From: an uncultured Sphingomonadaceae bacterium
GTDB taxonomy: Bacteria > Pseudomonadota > Alphaproteobacteria > Sphingomonadales > Sphingomonadaceae
Direction of reading: 5' to 3'
Assembly: GCA_946480515.1 (NCBI GenBank)
Contig: CAMLKX010000004.1
Location: 1-30,125 of the forward strand
Length of the DNA: 30,125 nucleotides
This document shows, in pieces, positions 7,900 through 17,684 of the stretch. The notes beneath the pieces were generated by a model. It saw only the letters and a program-made list of their open reading frames with translations. It searched no databases and was not told where the DNA came from. The position numbers were made by a program, and so were the translations under genes. Each line of letters opens with the position of its first letter. Positions within the stretch are counted from its first letter, which is position 1.

Positions 7900-8456
7900 G
7901 CGGTCGCAGCTTCCGGTCCGTCGGCTATGTGGCGGCAATCGCTGGTGCCGCGCTGAGTTGCTATCTCGTGTCGCTGCGGGTCGCGGCGGAGCGAGCCGCG
8001 CTTGAGGATGTCGAGAGCGCGATCGTTCTGGCCCAGCGCGACATCCGGCTGCTTCAGACGGAGATCGGCACCCGCGGTCGCTTGGCTCAGCTAGAGCGCT
8101 GGAACGTGAAGGTGCTGGCGCTATCGGCGCCGAAGGCTGAACAATTCCTCGAAGGAGGCTTCGCGCTGGCGAGGCTGGTCCGGCCGCAACGCGAAGTCGA
8201 TCTCGAAGCGCCGGTGGTGCTGGCTTCTGCCCCCGCACCTGAACGGGTGAGTCCGGTCGAGCAGAAGGTGCGCGGCGACGTCGTTGCCGACGATCCGCCA
8301 CAAGCTCTGTCCGCCGATCGGCTGATGTATACGGCGAGCTTGACCAGCGCTGCCGCGGAGGTGCCGCGGCCTCGCAAGTCTGCTGTTGCGGAAACGGCCG
8401 AGGTCGCCAATCCAGCCATCCCATCGGTCCGCAAGGAGCGCAACCCCGACCGATGA
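7896..8456 (+). CDS. ftsL: Cell division protein FtsL (long alphaproteobacterial form)
   Basis: By position between rsmH and ftsI this is FtsL, a bitopic divisome protein that joins FtsQ and FtsB to activate FtsW/FtsI. It has 186 residues: a short cytoplasmic tail, one membrane helix at about residues 8-28 ([19 protein letters not shown]), and a heptad-like coiled coil at about 30-65 ([20 protein letters not shown], then [11 protein letters not shown]). The sequence [17 protein letters not shown] follows. Residues from about 95 form an extra Ala/Pro/Glu-rich periplasmic tail that E. coli FtsL (121 residues) lacks. FtsL diverges fast in sequence, so the call rests on gene order and topology. 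ATGA overlaps join it to both neighbours. Confidence 0.85.
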   Translation: MSGRSFRSVGYVAAIAGAALSCYLVSLRVAAERAALEDVESAIVLAQRDIRLLQTEIGTRGRLAQLERWNVKVLALSAPKAEQFLEGGFALARLVRPQREVDLEAPVVLASAPAPERVSPVEQKVRGDVVADDPPQALSADRLMYTASLTSAAAEVPRPRKSAVAETAEVANPAIPSVRKERNPDR

Positions 8457-10162
8457 ACGCCCCAACCCCAGCCCTTGTCGCCACGCCGGAGCGGCTACGG
8501 CTGGTTGGTCAGCGCCGCCACAACCTCGCACTGGTTCATCAGCGGCTGATGCTGGGGATGCTGCTGTTCGCTGGAGTGACGGCTCTGATCGTCTTGCGTT
8601 TGCTGTGGCTGGCTGCCTTTGGTGATCACGCCGGGCGCAAGAGCGCGATCACCTCGCTTGTCCCTGAGCGCGGCGATATCGTCGATCGTGATGGGCATCC
8701 GCTTGCGCGGACCATCGACGCATGGACGGTCGGGATCCATCCGGGCAAGGTGATCGGAAGCAAGCTCGACCTTGCCCGGCGCCTCGCGCAGTTGATGCCG
8801 GAGAGGAGTGAGGCGGAGTATTACGCGATTCTCCGCTCGAACAAGACGTTCGCCTACCTGCGCCGCCGTGCCTCACCAGCGCTGGTGGAGGCGGTGAATG
8901 CGATCGGTGAGCCGGGCGTTGCGATCGACCGGGAGCCGGAGCGGCTCTACCCGCAGACGGCACTCGCCGCCCATGTGATCGGATTTACCAACATTGATGG
9001 TCATGGCGCAGCCGGAATCGAGCGCGCTCTCGACGAGCGCTTGTCAGGAAACGCGAGCCGAGCCGAGCCGGTCGTGCTGTCGATCTCCAGCCGGATCCAG
9101 CAGGCGCTGGAGCATGAGCTTGGCGCGGCGATGACGGAATTCTCCGCAATTGGCGCTGCCGGGATCATCATGGACATCCACACCAGCGAGGTGTTGGCGC
9201 TGACTTCCTTGCCTCAGCACAATCCCAATGCGGCCGGCAGCGGCACCCCCGACGAACGTTTCAACCGCGCGACGCTGGGAGTCTATGAGCTGGGCTCCAC
9301 CTTCAAGCCGTTCACTGTGGCGATGGCCATGGACGCCGGCATCGTGAAGTCGATGGGCCAGATGTACAGTTGCCCGAACGCCCTGCACATCGGCCGCTTC
9401 AGCATCACCGATACTCACCCGTTCAACCGCAGCTGCTCCGTCGCCGAGATCATGAAGGAGAGCTCGAACATTGGGACCGCCCAGATCGCGGCCCAGCTCG
9501 GCGGCGCGCGGCAGAAGCAGTTTCTCGAGAAGATGGGCTTTCTTGCGCCGGTCGCGATCGAGCTTAAGGAACGGGGACGGACGCTTTCTCCTGGGTCTAA
9601 CTGGGGCGAGGTCGCGACCATGACGGTCGGTTTCGGTCACGGTATCGCTGTGACTCCGCTTCATCTGGCGAGCGGCTATGCAACGCTTCTGAACGGCGGG
9701 ATCTGGCGTCCTGCGACGATGCTCAAGGTGGATGCGCGGCATCCGGCGGCCAAGGGTCGCCGCGTGTTCAGCGAACAAACGAGCTATCAAATGCGCTCGC
9801 TGCTGCGCCTGGTCGTGACCAAGGGCACAGGAAAGAAGGCGGATGCGCCCGGCTACCGCGTCGGCGGCAAGACCGGCACTGCCGAAAAGCTGTTGGGCGG
9901 GCGCTATACGTCGCATGCGGTGGTCACCACGTTCGCGGGCGTTTTCCCGATGGATGAACCTCGCTATGTGGTCGTCGCCATGCTCGATGATCCAAAAGCT
10001 ACGAAAGATACGTACGGCTTCCACACCGCCGGGTGGAACGTCGCCCCGGTGATCAGCCGGACCGTTAGCCGAATTGCTCCGATGCTGGGGGTTCGCCCGG
10101 ATCTTAGACGGGAACCCAACATGGCGGAGGTCCTGCCTTTCGTCCGCGCTTCGGAGCATTGA
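8453..10162 (+). CDS. ftsI: Peptidoglycan transpeptidase FtsI (PBP3)
   Basis: FtsI is the septal class B penicillin-binding protein; it cross-links new glycan made by FtsW. The 569-residue protein has a cytoplasmic tail, one membrane helix at about residues 34-56, and a PBP dimerisation domain starting at PERGDIVDRDGHPLART. The transpeptidase domain has all three catalytic motifs: STFK with nucleophile Ser282 and Lys285, SSN at 337-339, and KTGTAEK from Lys473. The start is the ATG of the ATGA overlap with ftsL. murE begins three bases after the stop. Confidence 0.97.
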   Translation: MNAPTPALVATPERLRLVGQRRHNLALVHQRLMLGMLLFAGVTALIVLRLLWLAAFGDHAGRKSAITSLVPERGDIVDRDGHPLARTIDAWTVGIHPGKVIGSKLDLARRLAQLMPERSEAEYYAILRSNKTFAYLRRRASPALVEAVNAIGEPGVAIDREPERLYPQTALAAHVIGFTNIDGHGAAGIERALDERLSGNASRAEPVVLSISSRIQQALEHELGAAMTEFSAIGAAGIIMDIHTSEVLALTSLPQHNPNAAGSGTPDERFNRATLGVYELGSTFKPFTVAMAMDAGIVKSMGQMYSCPNALHIGRFSITDTHPFNRSCSVAEIMKESSNIGTAQIAAQLGGARQKQFLEKMGFLAPVAIELKERGRTLSPGSNWGEVATMTVGFGHGIAVTPLHLASGYATLLNGGIWRPATMLKVDARHPAAKGRRVFSEQTSYQMRSLLRLVVTKGTGKKADAPGYRVGGKTGTAEKLLGGRYTSHAVVTTFAGVFPMDEPRYVVVAMLDDPKATKDTYGFHTAGWNVAPVISRTVSRIAPMLGVRPDLRREPNMAEVLPFVRASEH

Positions 10163-10165
10163 CCG

Positions 10166-11593
10166 ATGCGCCTTCGTGAACTTGCCGGGATCGATAGTGA
10201 TTCCGAAGTGACGGGATTTGCGATCGATCATCGCAAGGTCACCCGTGGAACCGTTTTTGGAGCTTTCCACGGCAGCCGCCACAACGGCGAAGACTATATC
10301 GTTGAGGCGATCGAACATGGCGCGATCGCCGTCGTCGCACGACCCGGCGTGATGGTGTCTGGCGTTCCGCACCTGGCCTCGGATCGGCCGCGTCACCTGT
10401 TCGCCACGCTCGCTGCCAAATTCTACGCGCCTTATCCCGAGGTGACCGTCGCGGTCACCGGTACGAACGGAAAAACTTCAACGGTCGAACTCACGCGCCA
10501 GATGTGGCGGATGGCCGGGCATCGCTCCGCATCGATCGGAACGCTGGGCGTAGTGACTGCCGACGACCATCAGACGATGGGACTGACCAGTCCGGATATC
10601 GTCACCTTCCTCACCAATCTCGCTGGGCTCAAGCGCATGGGCGTCAGCCACGTCGCGTTCGAGGCGTCCAGCCACGGGCTGGATCAATATCGCAGCGAAG
10701 GCGTACCGGTGGCTGCCGGGGCCTTCACCAATTTGTCGCGCGATCACCTCGATTACCACGCAGACATGGAATCTTATTTCCTCGCCAAGATGCGGCTGTT
10801 CGACGAGATCATCGATGATGGTGGGACCGCGGTGGTATGGACGGGTGATCCGCGATCAACCGACGTGATCGAGCGGGCGCGGCGGCGCGGGTTGAAGCTC
10901 CTGACTGTTGGTCCGGGAGCCGAGGCGATCGAACTGGTCAGCCAAACGCCGTCGACCCTCGGCCAGACTCTCACGATTCGCGACGGTGGCAAGGACCACA
11001 AGCTGGTGCTCCCGCTGATCGGGGCTTACCAAGCGGCCAATGTGCTGGTCGCTGCGGGCCTGATGCTCGCGACCGGGAGCAGTTTCGCCGAAACCTTGCC
11101 GCGCATGGGCCGAGTAGCGCCGGTGCGGGGAAGGTTGGAGCGGGCGGTCATCACCCGCGCCGGAGCGCCGGTCTACGTGGATTATGCTCACACCCCGGAT
11201 GCCATCGAGGCGGCGATCGCGGCGCTTCGCCCGCACGTGAGCGGCAAGCTGATCACCGTATTTGGCGCCGGCGGTGATCGCGATCCTGGCAAGCGTGAGG
11301 CGATGGGTGCTGTCGCCGCCAGAGACTCCGATGTGGTGATCGTCACGGACGACAATCCGCGCGGGGAAGATCCCGCCGTGATCCGCTCCGCAATCCTCAA
11401 GGGCGCGCCTAGGGCCATCGAGATTGGCGGTCGGCGAGAAGCAATCGCCGAGGCCGTCCGTACGGCCGGTCATGGGGACATCGTCCTGCTTGCCGGCAAA
11501 GGCCACGAACAAGGACAGGTCGTCGGAAGCGGTCGAACCCAACGCGTGATCCCGTTCGACGACGTCAGTGTCGCGCGTGAGTGTGCCGCGTGA
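10166..11593 (+). CDS. murE: UDP-MurNAc-tripeptide synthetase MurE (meso-DAP adding)
   Basis: MurE ligates the third stem-peptide residue to UDP-MurNAc-Ala-Glu with ATP in the cytoplasm. The 475-residue protein has the Mur-ligase layout: N-terminal UDP-binding domain, central ATPase with P-loop TGTNGKTST (98-106), the EASSHGLDQYR block, and a C-terminal domain with VDYAHTPDAIE and FGAGGDRDPGKR. The DNPR motif at residues 396-399 is the hallmark of enzymes adding meso-diaminopimelate, consistent with a Gram-negative wall. The ATG is supported by GGAG at 10153-10156. The murF start overlaps its stop (GTGA). Confidence 0.97.
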   Translation: MRLRELAGIDSDSEVTGFAIDHRKVTRGTVFGAFHGSRHNGEDYIVEAIEHGAIAVVARPGVMVSGVPHLASDRPRHLFATLAAKFYAPYPEVTVAVTGTNGKTSTVELTRQMWRMAGHRSASIGTLGVVTADDHQTMGLTSPDIVTFLTNLAGLKRMGVSHVAFEASSHGLDQYRSEGVPVAAGAFTNLSRDHLDYHADMESYFLAKMRLFDEIIDDGGTAVVWTGDPRSTDVIERARRRGLKLLTVGPGAEAIELVSQTPSTLGQTLTIRDGGKDHKLVLPLIGAYQAANVLVAAGLMLATGSSFAETLPRMGRVAPVRGRLERAVITRAGAPVYVDYAHTPDAIEAAIAALRPHVSGKLITVFGAGGDRDPGKREAMGAVAARDSDVVIVTDDNPRGEDPAVIRSAILKGAPRAIEIGGRREAIAEAVRTAGHGDIVLLAGKGHEQGQVVGSGRTQRVIPFDDVSVARECAA

Positions 11594-12975
11594 GCTTGTG
11601 GACCGCGGCCGAAATCGCCGCCGCCACCGGGGGATCAATCAACGGCGACTTTGTAGCCACTGGAGTGACGTTCGACAGCCGTGAGGTGCAGCCAGGCGAC
11701 CTGTTCGTCGCGATGCCGGGAAGCATGACTGACGGGCACCGCTTCGTTCCCGCAGCGATCGCTGCAGGCGCGGCCGGTGCCCTCGCTTCTCAGACGGTCG
11801 ATTGTCCGCATGTGCGGGTGGATGACGTCGCCAAGGCTCTTGAGCAGCTGGCGATTGCCGCCCGCAATCGTTGCAACGGGATAATCATTGCGGTGACTGG
11901 TTCGGTCGGCAAAACCAGTACCAAGGAGGCACTTGCCGCCACCCTTGACCGCGCTGCGCGCGGGCAGGTCCATCGTTCTGTCAAAAGCTACAACAATCAC
12001 ACCGGCGTTCCGCTCAGCCTAGCGCGGATGCCCGCCGACAGCCGCTATGCGGTGCTGGAAATTGGGATGAACCATGCGGGCGAGATCAGCGCCCTCACTC
12101 GGCTGGTCCGTCCTCATGTCGCGCTGATCACGGCCATCGCTCCAGCCCACATCGAAATGCTGGGCAGCGAAGAGGCGATCGCCGACGCGAAGTCCGAGAT
12201 TTTCGAAGCCTTGGAGCCCGGCGGCACCGCGATCATTCCCAACGATTCTCCGCACCGGGACCGGCTGCTCCGAAGGGCGCGCCGCTATGCCGAAAATGTT
12301 GTGACCTTCGGTCATGGTGATGCGGACGTGGCGGCAATCCAGGCCGCGCGAACTGCCGACGGGGGCAGTCTGCTGACCGCCGCACTTCAGCGCAGCGAAC
12401 TGACCTTCACCATCTCGCAGCGAGGCGACCATTGGATCTCCAACGCTCTCGCGATCTTGGCGGCGGTGGAGGCGGTTGGGGCCGATGTGGCCGCAGCCGG
12501 GCTCGCGCTGGCGGACCTCGAAGGGCTCAAAGGCCGGGGTGAGCGGCTAACCTTTCCCGCTGGAGCGGGCGAAGCCCTGCTGATCGACGAAAGCTATAAC
12601 GCCAATCCGGCATCCATGGCCGCGACTCTCAAGAGCCTTGGCAACGAAGAGGTGACTGGCCGCCGGATCGCCGTGCTCGGACCGATGCGGGAGCTCGGCG
12701 AGCATGGCGAGGCGCTTCACGCCGGCCTGGCGCCGCACGTTCGTGACGCCGGAGTAACCCATTTGATCCTGGTGGGAGAGGAGATGGAGCCATTGGCCCA
12801 AGCTCTCGCCGAGGAGCGAGTCATCGCGCGAGCGAAGGACGCGGAAGAAGCTGCGTCACTATTGACTGGCATGGTCAAGCCTGGCGACGTGGTGCTGGTC
12901 AAGGCATCCAACTCGGTCGGGCTTGCCCGCCTGGTGGAGAGGGTGGCAGGGGAGGCGCAGCAATGCTTTACCTGA
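11590..12975 (+). CDS. murF: UDP-MurNAc-tripeptide:D-Ala-D-Ala ligase MurF
   Basis: MurF adds D-Ala-D-Ala to UDP-MurNAc-tripeptide, completing the pentapeptide precursor. From GTG at 11590 it has 461 residues, starting [15 protein letters not shown]. The N-terminal domain carries [19 protein letters not shown], the P-loop TGSVGKTST is at 103-111, and [10 protein letters not shown], the [12 protein letters not shown] block near 333-344 and the C-terminal [12 protein letters not shown] follow. A GTG three codons earlier (11581) is in frame, but the GTGA overlap with the murE stop matches the pattern of this operon and gives a natural MurF N-terminus. It overlaps mraY by 13 bases. Confidence 0.95.
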   Translation: MSLWTAAEIAAATGGSINGDFVATGVTFDSREVQPGDLFVAMPGSMTDGHRFVPAAIAAGAAGALASQTVDCPHVRVDDVAKALEQLAIAARNRCNGIIIAVTGSVGKTSTKEALAATLDRAARGQVHRSVKSYNNHTGVPLSLARMPADSRYAVLEIGMNHAGEISALTRLVRPHVALITAIAPAHIEMLGSEEAIADAKSEIFEALEPGGTAIIPNDSPHRDRLLRRARRYAENVVTFGHGDADVAAIQAARTADGGSLLTAALQRSELTFTISQRGDHWISNALAILAAVEAVGADVAAAGLALADLEGLKGRGERLTFPAGAGEALLIDESYNANPASMAATLKSLGNEEVTGRRIAVLGPMRELGEHGEALHAGLAPHVRDAGVTHLILVGEEMEPLAQALAEERVIARAKDAEEAASLLTGMVKPGDVVLVKASNSVGLARLVERVAGEAQQCFT

Positions 12976-14033
12976 TCGCTCAGCAGCTCGATTTCCCGGG
13001 CGTCCTCAATCTCATTCGCTACATCAGCTTCCGCGCGGGGGCGGCCAGCGCGACCGCGCTGCTGATTGGCCTCCTGCTGGGTCCGAAGTTCATCAGCTGG
13101 CTGCGGGTGAAGCAGGGCAAGGGTCAGCCGATCCGCGCTGACGGCCCGCAGACCCATCTGGCCAAGCGGGGAACGCCGACCATGGGCGGCCTGCTGATCC
13201 TGATTTCGGTAGCGATCGCCGTCCTGCTGTGGATGGACCTCGGCAATCCTTACGTCTGGGCGTGCCTGCTCGTGACCGCCGGCTTCGGGCTGATCGGCTT
13301 CCTCGACGATTATGACAAGGTTCGCAAAGCCCATCATGCCGGGCTGCCCGGCAAGGTGCGGCTGCTGCTCGAGTTTCTGATCGCGGGGTTCGCGACCTGG
13401 CTGATGGTCCGTCATGGCGGGACCAACCTCCACCTGCCGTTCGTTCAGGGCGCGGTGCTCGATCTCGGCTGGTTCTATATTGTATTCGGAGCGTTCGTGA
13501 TCGTTGCGTTCGGCAATGCCGTGAACCTTACCGATGGGCTCGACGGGCTCGCGACCATGCCGGTGATCATCGCGTCGATGGCCTTCGTGCTCATCGCCTA
13601 TCTGGTCGGCAATGCGCGCTTCGCTGACTATCTCGGCATCCCGCATATCCTCGGCACCGGCGACCTGACCGTAATGCTGCTGGCGATCATCGGCGCCGGG
13701 CTGGCGTTCCTGTGGTTCAATGCCCCTCCGGCGGCGGTGTTCATGGGCGACACCGGCAGCCTGGCGCTCGGCGGGGCGCTCGGCGCGGTTGCAGTCGCGA
13801 CCCACCACGAGTTCGTGCTGGCGATCATCGGCGGCCTGTTCGTGCTCGAGGCGTTGAGCGTGATCATCCAGGTGTTCTTCTACAAGCGGACCGGCAAGCG
13901 CGTGTTCCGAATGGCGCCGATCCATCATCACTTCGAGCATCTCGGCTGGAGCGAGCCGACGGTCGTGATCCGTTTCTGGATCATTGCCTTCGTCCTGGCC
14001 CTTGCCGGGTTGAGCACGCTGAAGCTGCGGTGA
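12963..14033 (+). CDS. mraY: Phospho-MurNAc-pentapeptide translocase MraY
   Basis: MraY transfers phospho-MurNAc-pentapeptide to undecaprenyl phosphate, making lipid I at the inner membrane. The 356-residue protein has about ten hydrophobic segments. Catalytic and signature motifs are [10 protein letters not shown], the aspartate pair Asp115-Asp116 in [31 protein letters not shown] near 185-197, Asp263 in [12 protein letters not shown], and the triple-His [11 protein letters not shown] near 319-329. The ATG has a strong Shine-Dalgarno (AGGGGAGG, 12948-12955) seven bases upstream. The murD start overlaps its stop (GTGA). Confidence 0.98.
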   Translation: MLYLIAQQLDFPGVLNLIRYISFRAGAASATALLIGLLLGPKFISWLRVKQGKGQPIRADGPQTHLAKRGTPTMGGLLILISVAIAVLLWMDLGNPYVWACLLVTAGFGLIGFLDDYDKVRKAHHAGLPGKVRLLLEFLIAGFATWLMVRHGGTNLHLPFVQGAVLDLGWFYIVFGAFVIVAFGNAVNLTDGLDGLATMPVIIASMAFVLIAYLVGNARFADYLGIPHILGTGDLTVMLLAIIGAGLAFLWFNAPPAAVFMGDTGSLALGGALGAVAVATHHEFVLAIIGGLFVLEALSVIIQVFFYKRTGKRVFRMAPIHHHFEHLGWSEPTVVIRFWIIAFVLALAGLSTLKLR

Positions 14034-15409
14034 TCACCGCCCGCGCCTTCGCCGGCAAGCATTTCGCGGTGTACGGTCTGGCGCGATCGGGGTTGGCAAC
14101 GGCCGAGGCACTGCTGGCGAGCGGCGCGAAAGTGACCGCCTGGGACGGCAAGGAAGAGGCGAGGGCGGCGCTTTTCCCCTCCCCTTTAGGGGAGGGGCAG
14201 GGGGTGGGGCGTTCCCTCCCGATCAGTCCTTCTCTGCTCCCCCGCCCCTCGATCCCCTCCCCTGAAGGGGAGGGGCAGCTAATAATTGCCAACCTCGACG
14301 AAGCCGACCTCAGCCAGTTCGACTCCCTCGTCGTCTCTCCCGGCGTCCCCCTGAACCGCCACCCGATCGCCCAACGGGCTAGAGACGCCGGCGTCGAGAT
14401 CATCGGCGACATCGAGCTGTTCGCCCGCGCCCGACCGGAGCTGCCGCCGCACAAGGTCGTGGGCATCACCGGCACCAACGGCAAGTCGACGACGACTGCG
14501 CTCGTCCACCACATTCTCAAGGCCGCGGGCGTGCCGACGACAATGGGAGGCAACATCGGCCTGCCGATCCTGGCGCAGGACCCGCTGCCCGAACGCGGGG
14601 TCTATGTGCTGGAGCTGTCGAGCTACCAGATCGACCTGACTCAAAGCCTCGATTGCGACGTCGCGGTGCTGCTCAACATCACGCCGGATCATCTCGATCG
14701 GTACGAAAGCTTCGAAGCATATGCGGAGTCGAAAGCGCGGCTGTTCGAAATGCAATCGGATTGCTCGACCGGTGTCCGGCCAGATGATCGACTTTCGATG
14801 TCAGACGCAACGGACGTCTGGGGCGTCTGGGGTCCAGATGGTCAAGTTCGCGATCCAGCATGGCTAGGGAGCCAGCCTGACTGGCCGTCGCTGCAAGGAC
14901 CGCACAACGCGCAGAATGCGAACGCAGCAATATCCGTGTGTCTCGCGCTGGAAGTAGACGAGACGGCAATCGCGACGGGCCTCCGCACCTACCCGGGTCT
15001 CCCCCACCGCATGGAGCGGGTCCGCGAGAAGGACGGCGTCCTGTTCGTCAACGATAGCAAGGCGACCAATCCGACCGCCACGGCCCCCGCGCTTGCTGCC
15101 TTCCCATCGATCCGCTGGATTCTCGGTGGGCAGGCCAAGACGGATGATCTCGACGAATGCGCACCGCACTTCGGCCATGTCCGCTCCGCCTACACCATCG
15201 GTGAGGCAGCCAACCTGTTTGAATCGTTGCTGAAACCGCACATGCCGGTGAAAAACTGTGGACAACTGGCCGAGGCGGTGCGGCAGGCCGCGCAAGATGC
15301 GCAAAGCGGCGATACGGTGCTGTTGTCGCCGGCCTGTGCGAGCTTCGACCAGTTCCGGGACTTCGAGGATCGCGGGGACCAGTTCCGCTTGGCAGTGGGG
15401 GCGTTGTGA
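14030..15409 (+). CDS. murD: UDP-MurNAc-Ala:D-Glu ligase MurD, with in-frame palindromic-repeat insert
   Basis: MurD adds D-glutamate to UDP-MurNAc-L-alanine. From GTG at 14030 (GTGA overlap with mraY) it has 459 residues. The N-terminal Rossmann-like domain reads [18 protein letters not shown]; the P-loop GTNGKST is at 148-154; [46 protein letters not shown] and [12 protein letters not shown] follow as expected. The oddity is residues 49-83, a Pro/Gly/Ser-rich stretch beginning [12 protein letters not shown]. It lies just after the second strand/helix of the N-terminal domain and is encoded by two GC-rich palindromes (14176-14278). Without it the protein would be about 424 residues. The frame is intact on both sides. 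The stretch from about residue 244 to 288 also looks poorly conserved. Open frame extends upstream to 13712 but that part lies within mraY. Confidence 0.95.
   Translation: MITARAFAGKHFAVYGLARSGLATAEALLASGAKVTAWDGKEEARAALFPSPLGEGQGVGRSLPISPSLLPRPSIPSPEGEGQLIIANLDEADLSQFDSLVVSPGVPLNRHPIAQRARDAGVEIIGDIELFARARPELPPHKVVGITGTNGKSTTTALVHHILKAAGVPTTMGGNIGLPILAQDPLPERGVYVLELSSYQIDLTQSLDCDVAVLLNITPDHLDRYESFEAYAESKARLFEMQSDCSTGVRPDDRLSMSDATDVWGVWGPDGQVRDPAWLGSQPDWPSLQGPHNAQNANAAISVCLALEVDETAIATGLRTYPGLPHRMERVREKDGVLFVNDSKATNPTATAPALAAFPSIRWILGGQAKTDDLDECAPHFGHVRSAYTIGEAANLFESLLKPHMPVKNCGQLAEAVRQAAQDAQSGDTVLLSPACASFDQFRDFEDRGDQFRLAVGAL
14176..14278. repeat. Pair of palindromic repeats inserted in-frame in murD
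   Basis: Two 25-base units (14176-14200 and 14254-14278) are direct copies differing only in the loop. Each has arms CCCCTCCCC and GGGGAGGGG around a 4-base loop (TTTA in the first, TGAA in the second) and ends with CAG. The 53 bases between them are also C/G-tract rich. The whole block encodes MurD residues 49-83 without a stop or frame change. Its composition differs sharply from the surrounding murD code. It looks like a dispersed palindromic element rather than native murD sequence. Confidence 0.8.
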
Positions 15410-16626
15410 TGGGGGGACTTGCTGGAAAGCTGAAGCGGCCGGCGATGGTCGATCCAAACCGCTACGGTCGCTCTGATCGGTCGCCGATCGGCCGCTGGTT
15501 CTGGGAGATCGACAAGCTCCTGCTGCTGCTGGTCAGCGTGTTGATCGCCGTTGGGCTGATCGCGGTGGCCGCGGCGTCGCCCGCAGCCGCCGAGCGCTAC
15601 TCCGGCGGATCGGTGCAGTTCGCCTCGCTCCACTATTTCTACCGGCAGCTGGTGTGGATCGCGATCAGCCTGCCGGTGATGATCGTCATCTCGATGATGC
15701 CGCGCGACCGGGCGCGCCGGCTGTCGCTGTTCGGCGCGGCCTTCTGCGTCGTCATGCTGATCTTCGTGCCCATCCTCGGCCCCGAGGTGAACGGTGCCCG
15801 CCGCTGGATCGGCGTTGGTTTCGCGCAGGTCCAGCCGTCCGAATTTCTCAAGCCCTTTTTCGTCGTGGGCGTCGCTTGGCTGCTGTCGCTGCGCGATCAG
15901 GATCGGTCGCTGCCTGTGTTTGCGCTCTCAACGGCGCTGACCGGATTGATCGCCGTCCTGCTGATGCGGCAGCCGGACTTCGGGAGCACGATCATTTTCG
16001 GCTGCGTGTGGATTGCCATGCTCGCCCTTGCAGGGGTGTCGATGCGGATTCTTGGCGGGCTTGCCATCGCCGGGATCGTCGGCGTCGTGCTTGCCTATTT
16101 CTTCTATGACGTGGCGACCGCCCGCATCGATGGCTTCCTGTTCGGTGAGGGCGATACGTTCCAGACCGACAATGCGATGCGCACCCTGACTGCCGGCGGA
16201 TTGCTCGGCATGGGGCCGGGGGGCGGCACGCGCAAATTCGGCCTTCCCGAACCGCACACTGATTACATCTTCTCGGTTATCGGCGAAGAGTTTGGGCTGA
16301 TCGCCTGCGTCGCCATTGCCCTGCTGTACGCGGCAATCGTCGCCCGCGTCCTGGTGAAGCTGCTCGATGAGGAAGACACGTTCGCGATCCTCGCGGCGGC
16401 CGGGCTGGTGATTCAATTCGGCCTGCAGGCGCTGATCAACATGGCGGTCAATGTTCAGATCGCCCCGTCGAAGGGCATGACCCTGCCATTCATCAGCTAT
16501 GGCGGAAGTTCCATGCTCGCGCTGTCGATCGGCATGGGATTGCTGCTCGCGTTCACCCGGCGAAATCCGTATCTGACGCGCTCCCCCTATGTCGTGAAAT
16601 GGAGCGGCGAGTGTCTTCCGGGATGA
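15409..16626 (+). CDS. ftsW: Septal peptidoglycan glycosyltransferase FtsW
   Basis: FtsW is the SEDS-family polymerase that extends septal glycan from lipid II, working with FtsI. From ATG at 15409 it has 405 residues and about ten membrane segments, with a basic cytoplasmic N-terminal tail of about 30 residues. SEDS motifs are present: GARRWIGVGFAQVQPSEFLK near 129-148, LLMRQPDFGSTI near 184-195, LPEPHTDYIFSVIGEEFG near 279-296 with Asp285 aligning to the proposed catalytic aspartate, and PFISYGGSSML near the C-terminus. A GTG directly in front (15406) would add one residue and form the GTGA overlap with murD; either is possible. The end overlaps the murG start by 16 bases. Confidence 0.96.
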   Translation: MGGLAGKLKRPAMVDPNRYGRSDRSPIGRWFWEIDKLLLLLVSVLIAVGLIAVAAASPAAAERYSGGSVQFASLHYFYRQLVWIAISLPVMIVISMMPRDRARRLSLFGAAFCVVMLIFVPILGPEVNGARRWIGVGFAQVQPSEFLKPFFVVGVAWLLSLRDQDRSLPVFALSTALTGLIAVLLMRQPDFGSTIIFGCVWIAMLALAGVSMRILGGLAIAGIVGVVLAYFFYDVATARIDGFLFGEGDTFQTDNAMRTLTAGGLLGMGPGGGTRKFGLPEPHTDYIFSVIGEEFGLIACVAIALLYAAIVARVLVKLLDEEDTFAILAAAGLVIQFGLQALINMAVNVQIAPSKGMTLPFISYGGSSMLALSIGMGLLLAFTRRNPYLTRSPYVVKWSGECLPG

Positions 16627-17684
16627 ACTTCGTACTCGCTGCCGGCGGGACCGGCGGTCACATGGTCCCCGCTCATGCGCTGGCCGCGGAGCTTAAGTCG
16701 CGCGGCCATGGGGTCGCCCTCATCACGGATGAGCGGGGCGCGAAAATCCCCGGATTGTTCGAGGATGTTCCCGCTCATGTGCTTCCGGCGGGCAGGCTGA
16801 CCCGCAGTCCACTTGGGCTGTTGCGCGGCGTCCGCTCGGTCGTCGCGGGGCGCAGCCAGGCGCGCAAGCTGTACCGGGAACATAAGCCTGATGCGGTGGT
16901 CGGGTTTGGCGGTTATCCCGCGTTTCCAGCGTTGATTGCCGCAACCTCGCTGCGGGTGCCGACCGTGCTGCATGAGCAGAATGCGGTGCTTGGCCGGGTC
17001 AACCGATTGCTCGCCGGCGAGGCGACCGCGATCGCAACGGCTTATGAGCGAGTTGAGCGGCTTGCCGCCAAGCACAAGGACAAGGTGGTGCTGGTCGGCA
17101 ATCCGGTGCGGGAGACGATTGCACGGCTCGGCGAGGCGCCCTTTCCGCCGTTCGATTCGCTTGCGCCACTTCGCATCCTGGTCACCGGCGGAAGCCAGGG
17201 CGCGACTGTTCTGGGCAAGGTGGTACCGGAGGCGATGGCGCTGCTTGAGCCATCCCTTCGCCGACGTCTGCAGATCACACAGCAGTGCCGGCCGGAGGAC
17301 ATCGAGCCGGTGCGCAATCGCTACTCGGTCCTCGGGGTCCCCGCCGAGCTCACGACCTACATCGCGGACATGCCGTCCCCGGGCGCCACCGACGACCATC
17401 AGAGCGCCAATGCGCGCGAAATGGCGCGCGCCGGCGGGGCGCGGATGATCGCCCAGCCGGATTTCACTCCGGCGACATTGGCGCGGCAGATCGAGGTGTT
17501 GGCTGCTGATCCTGAAGCACTGGGCAACGCTGCCGCTCGAGCCCTGTCGGTCGGCCGCCCGTGGGCCGCCAGCGATCTTGCTGATCTGGTCGAGCGGGTC
17601 GCCGGGCGCCAATCCCCGATCGTAGTCGGCCCCGCGATCACTCGCGAACGACCGGCGCGCTACGCCCAAGGGGTGCCCGCGTGA
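16611..17684 (+). CDS. murG: MurG glycosyltransferase lacking the UDP-GlcNAc-binding segment
   Basis: MurG adds GlcNAc from UDP-GlcNAc to lipid I, giving lipid II, on the inner face of the membrane. The frame has 357 residues from GTG at 16611, which has GGAG at 16601-16604. ATG at 16599 and ATG at 16623 (ATGA overlap with ftsW) are alternatives. The N-terminal acceptor domain is complete: [53 protein letters not shown] and [10 protein letters not shown]. The C-terminal domain begins normally ([45 protein letters not shown]) but then jumps at about residue 255 to [20 protein letters not shown]. In E. coli MurG about 35 residues separate the matching points, and here there are only four. The lost part holds the SGALTVSE-type donor-binding motif and the following FVPF strand. 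As read, the product should be inactive or altered; an assembly deletion is an obvious alternative. Confidence 0.9.
   Translation: MSSGMNFVLAAGGTGGHMVPAHALAAELKSRGHGVALITDERGAKIPGLFEDVPAHVLPAGRLTRSPLGLLRGVRSVVAGRSQARKLYREHKPDAVVGFGGYPAFPALIAATSLRVPTVLHEQNAVLGRVNRLLAGEATAIATAYERVERLAAKHKDKVVLVGNPVRETIARLGEAPFPPFDSLAPLRILVTGGSQGATVLGKVVPEAMALLEPSLRRRLQITQQCRPEDIEPVRNRYSVLGVPAELTTYIADMPSPGATDDHQSANAREMARAGGARMIAQPDFTPATLARQIEVLAADPEALGNAAARALSVGRPWAASDLADLVERVAGRQSPIVVGPAITRERPARYAQGVPA

Noticed and set aside
9044..10396. 450-residue minus-strand open frame opposite ftsI and murE
   Set aside because: It overlaps two clear genes and shows only His/Arg/Asp-rich shadow composition with no domain.
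12717..13940. 407-residue minus-strand open frame opposite murF and mraY
   Set aside because: Gln/Glu/His-rich shadow of membrane-protein code; no family features.
13712..14029. Upstream extension of the murD frame
   Set aside because: It lies inside mraY and precedes the natural MurD N-terminus; GTG at 14030 with the GTGA overlap fits better.
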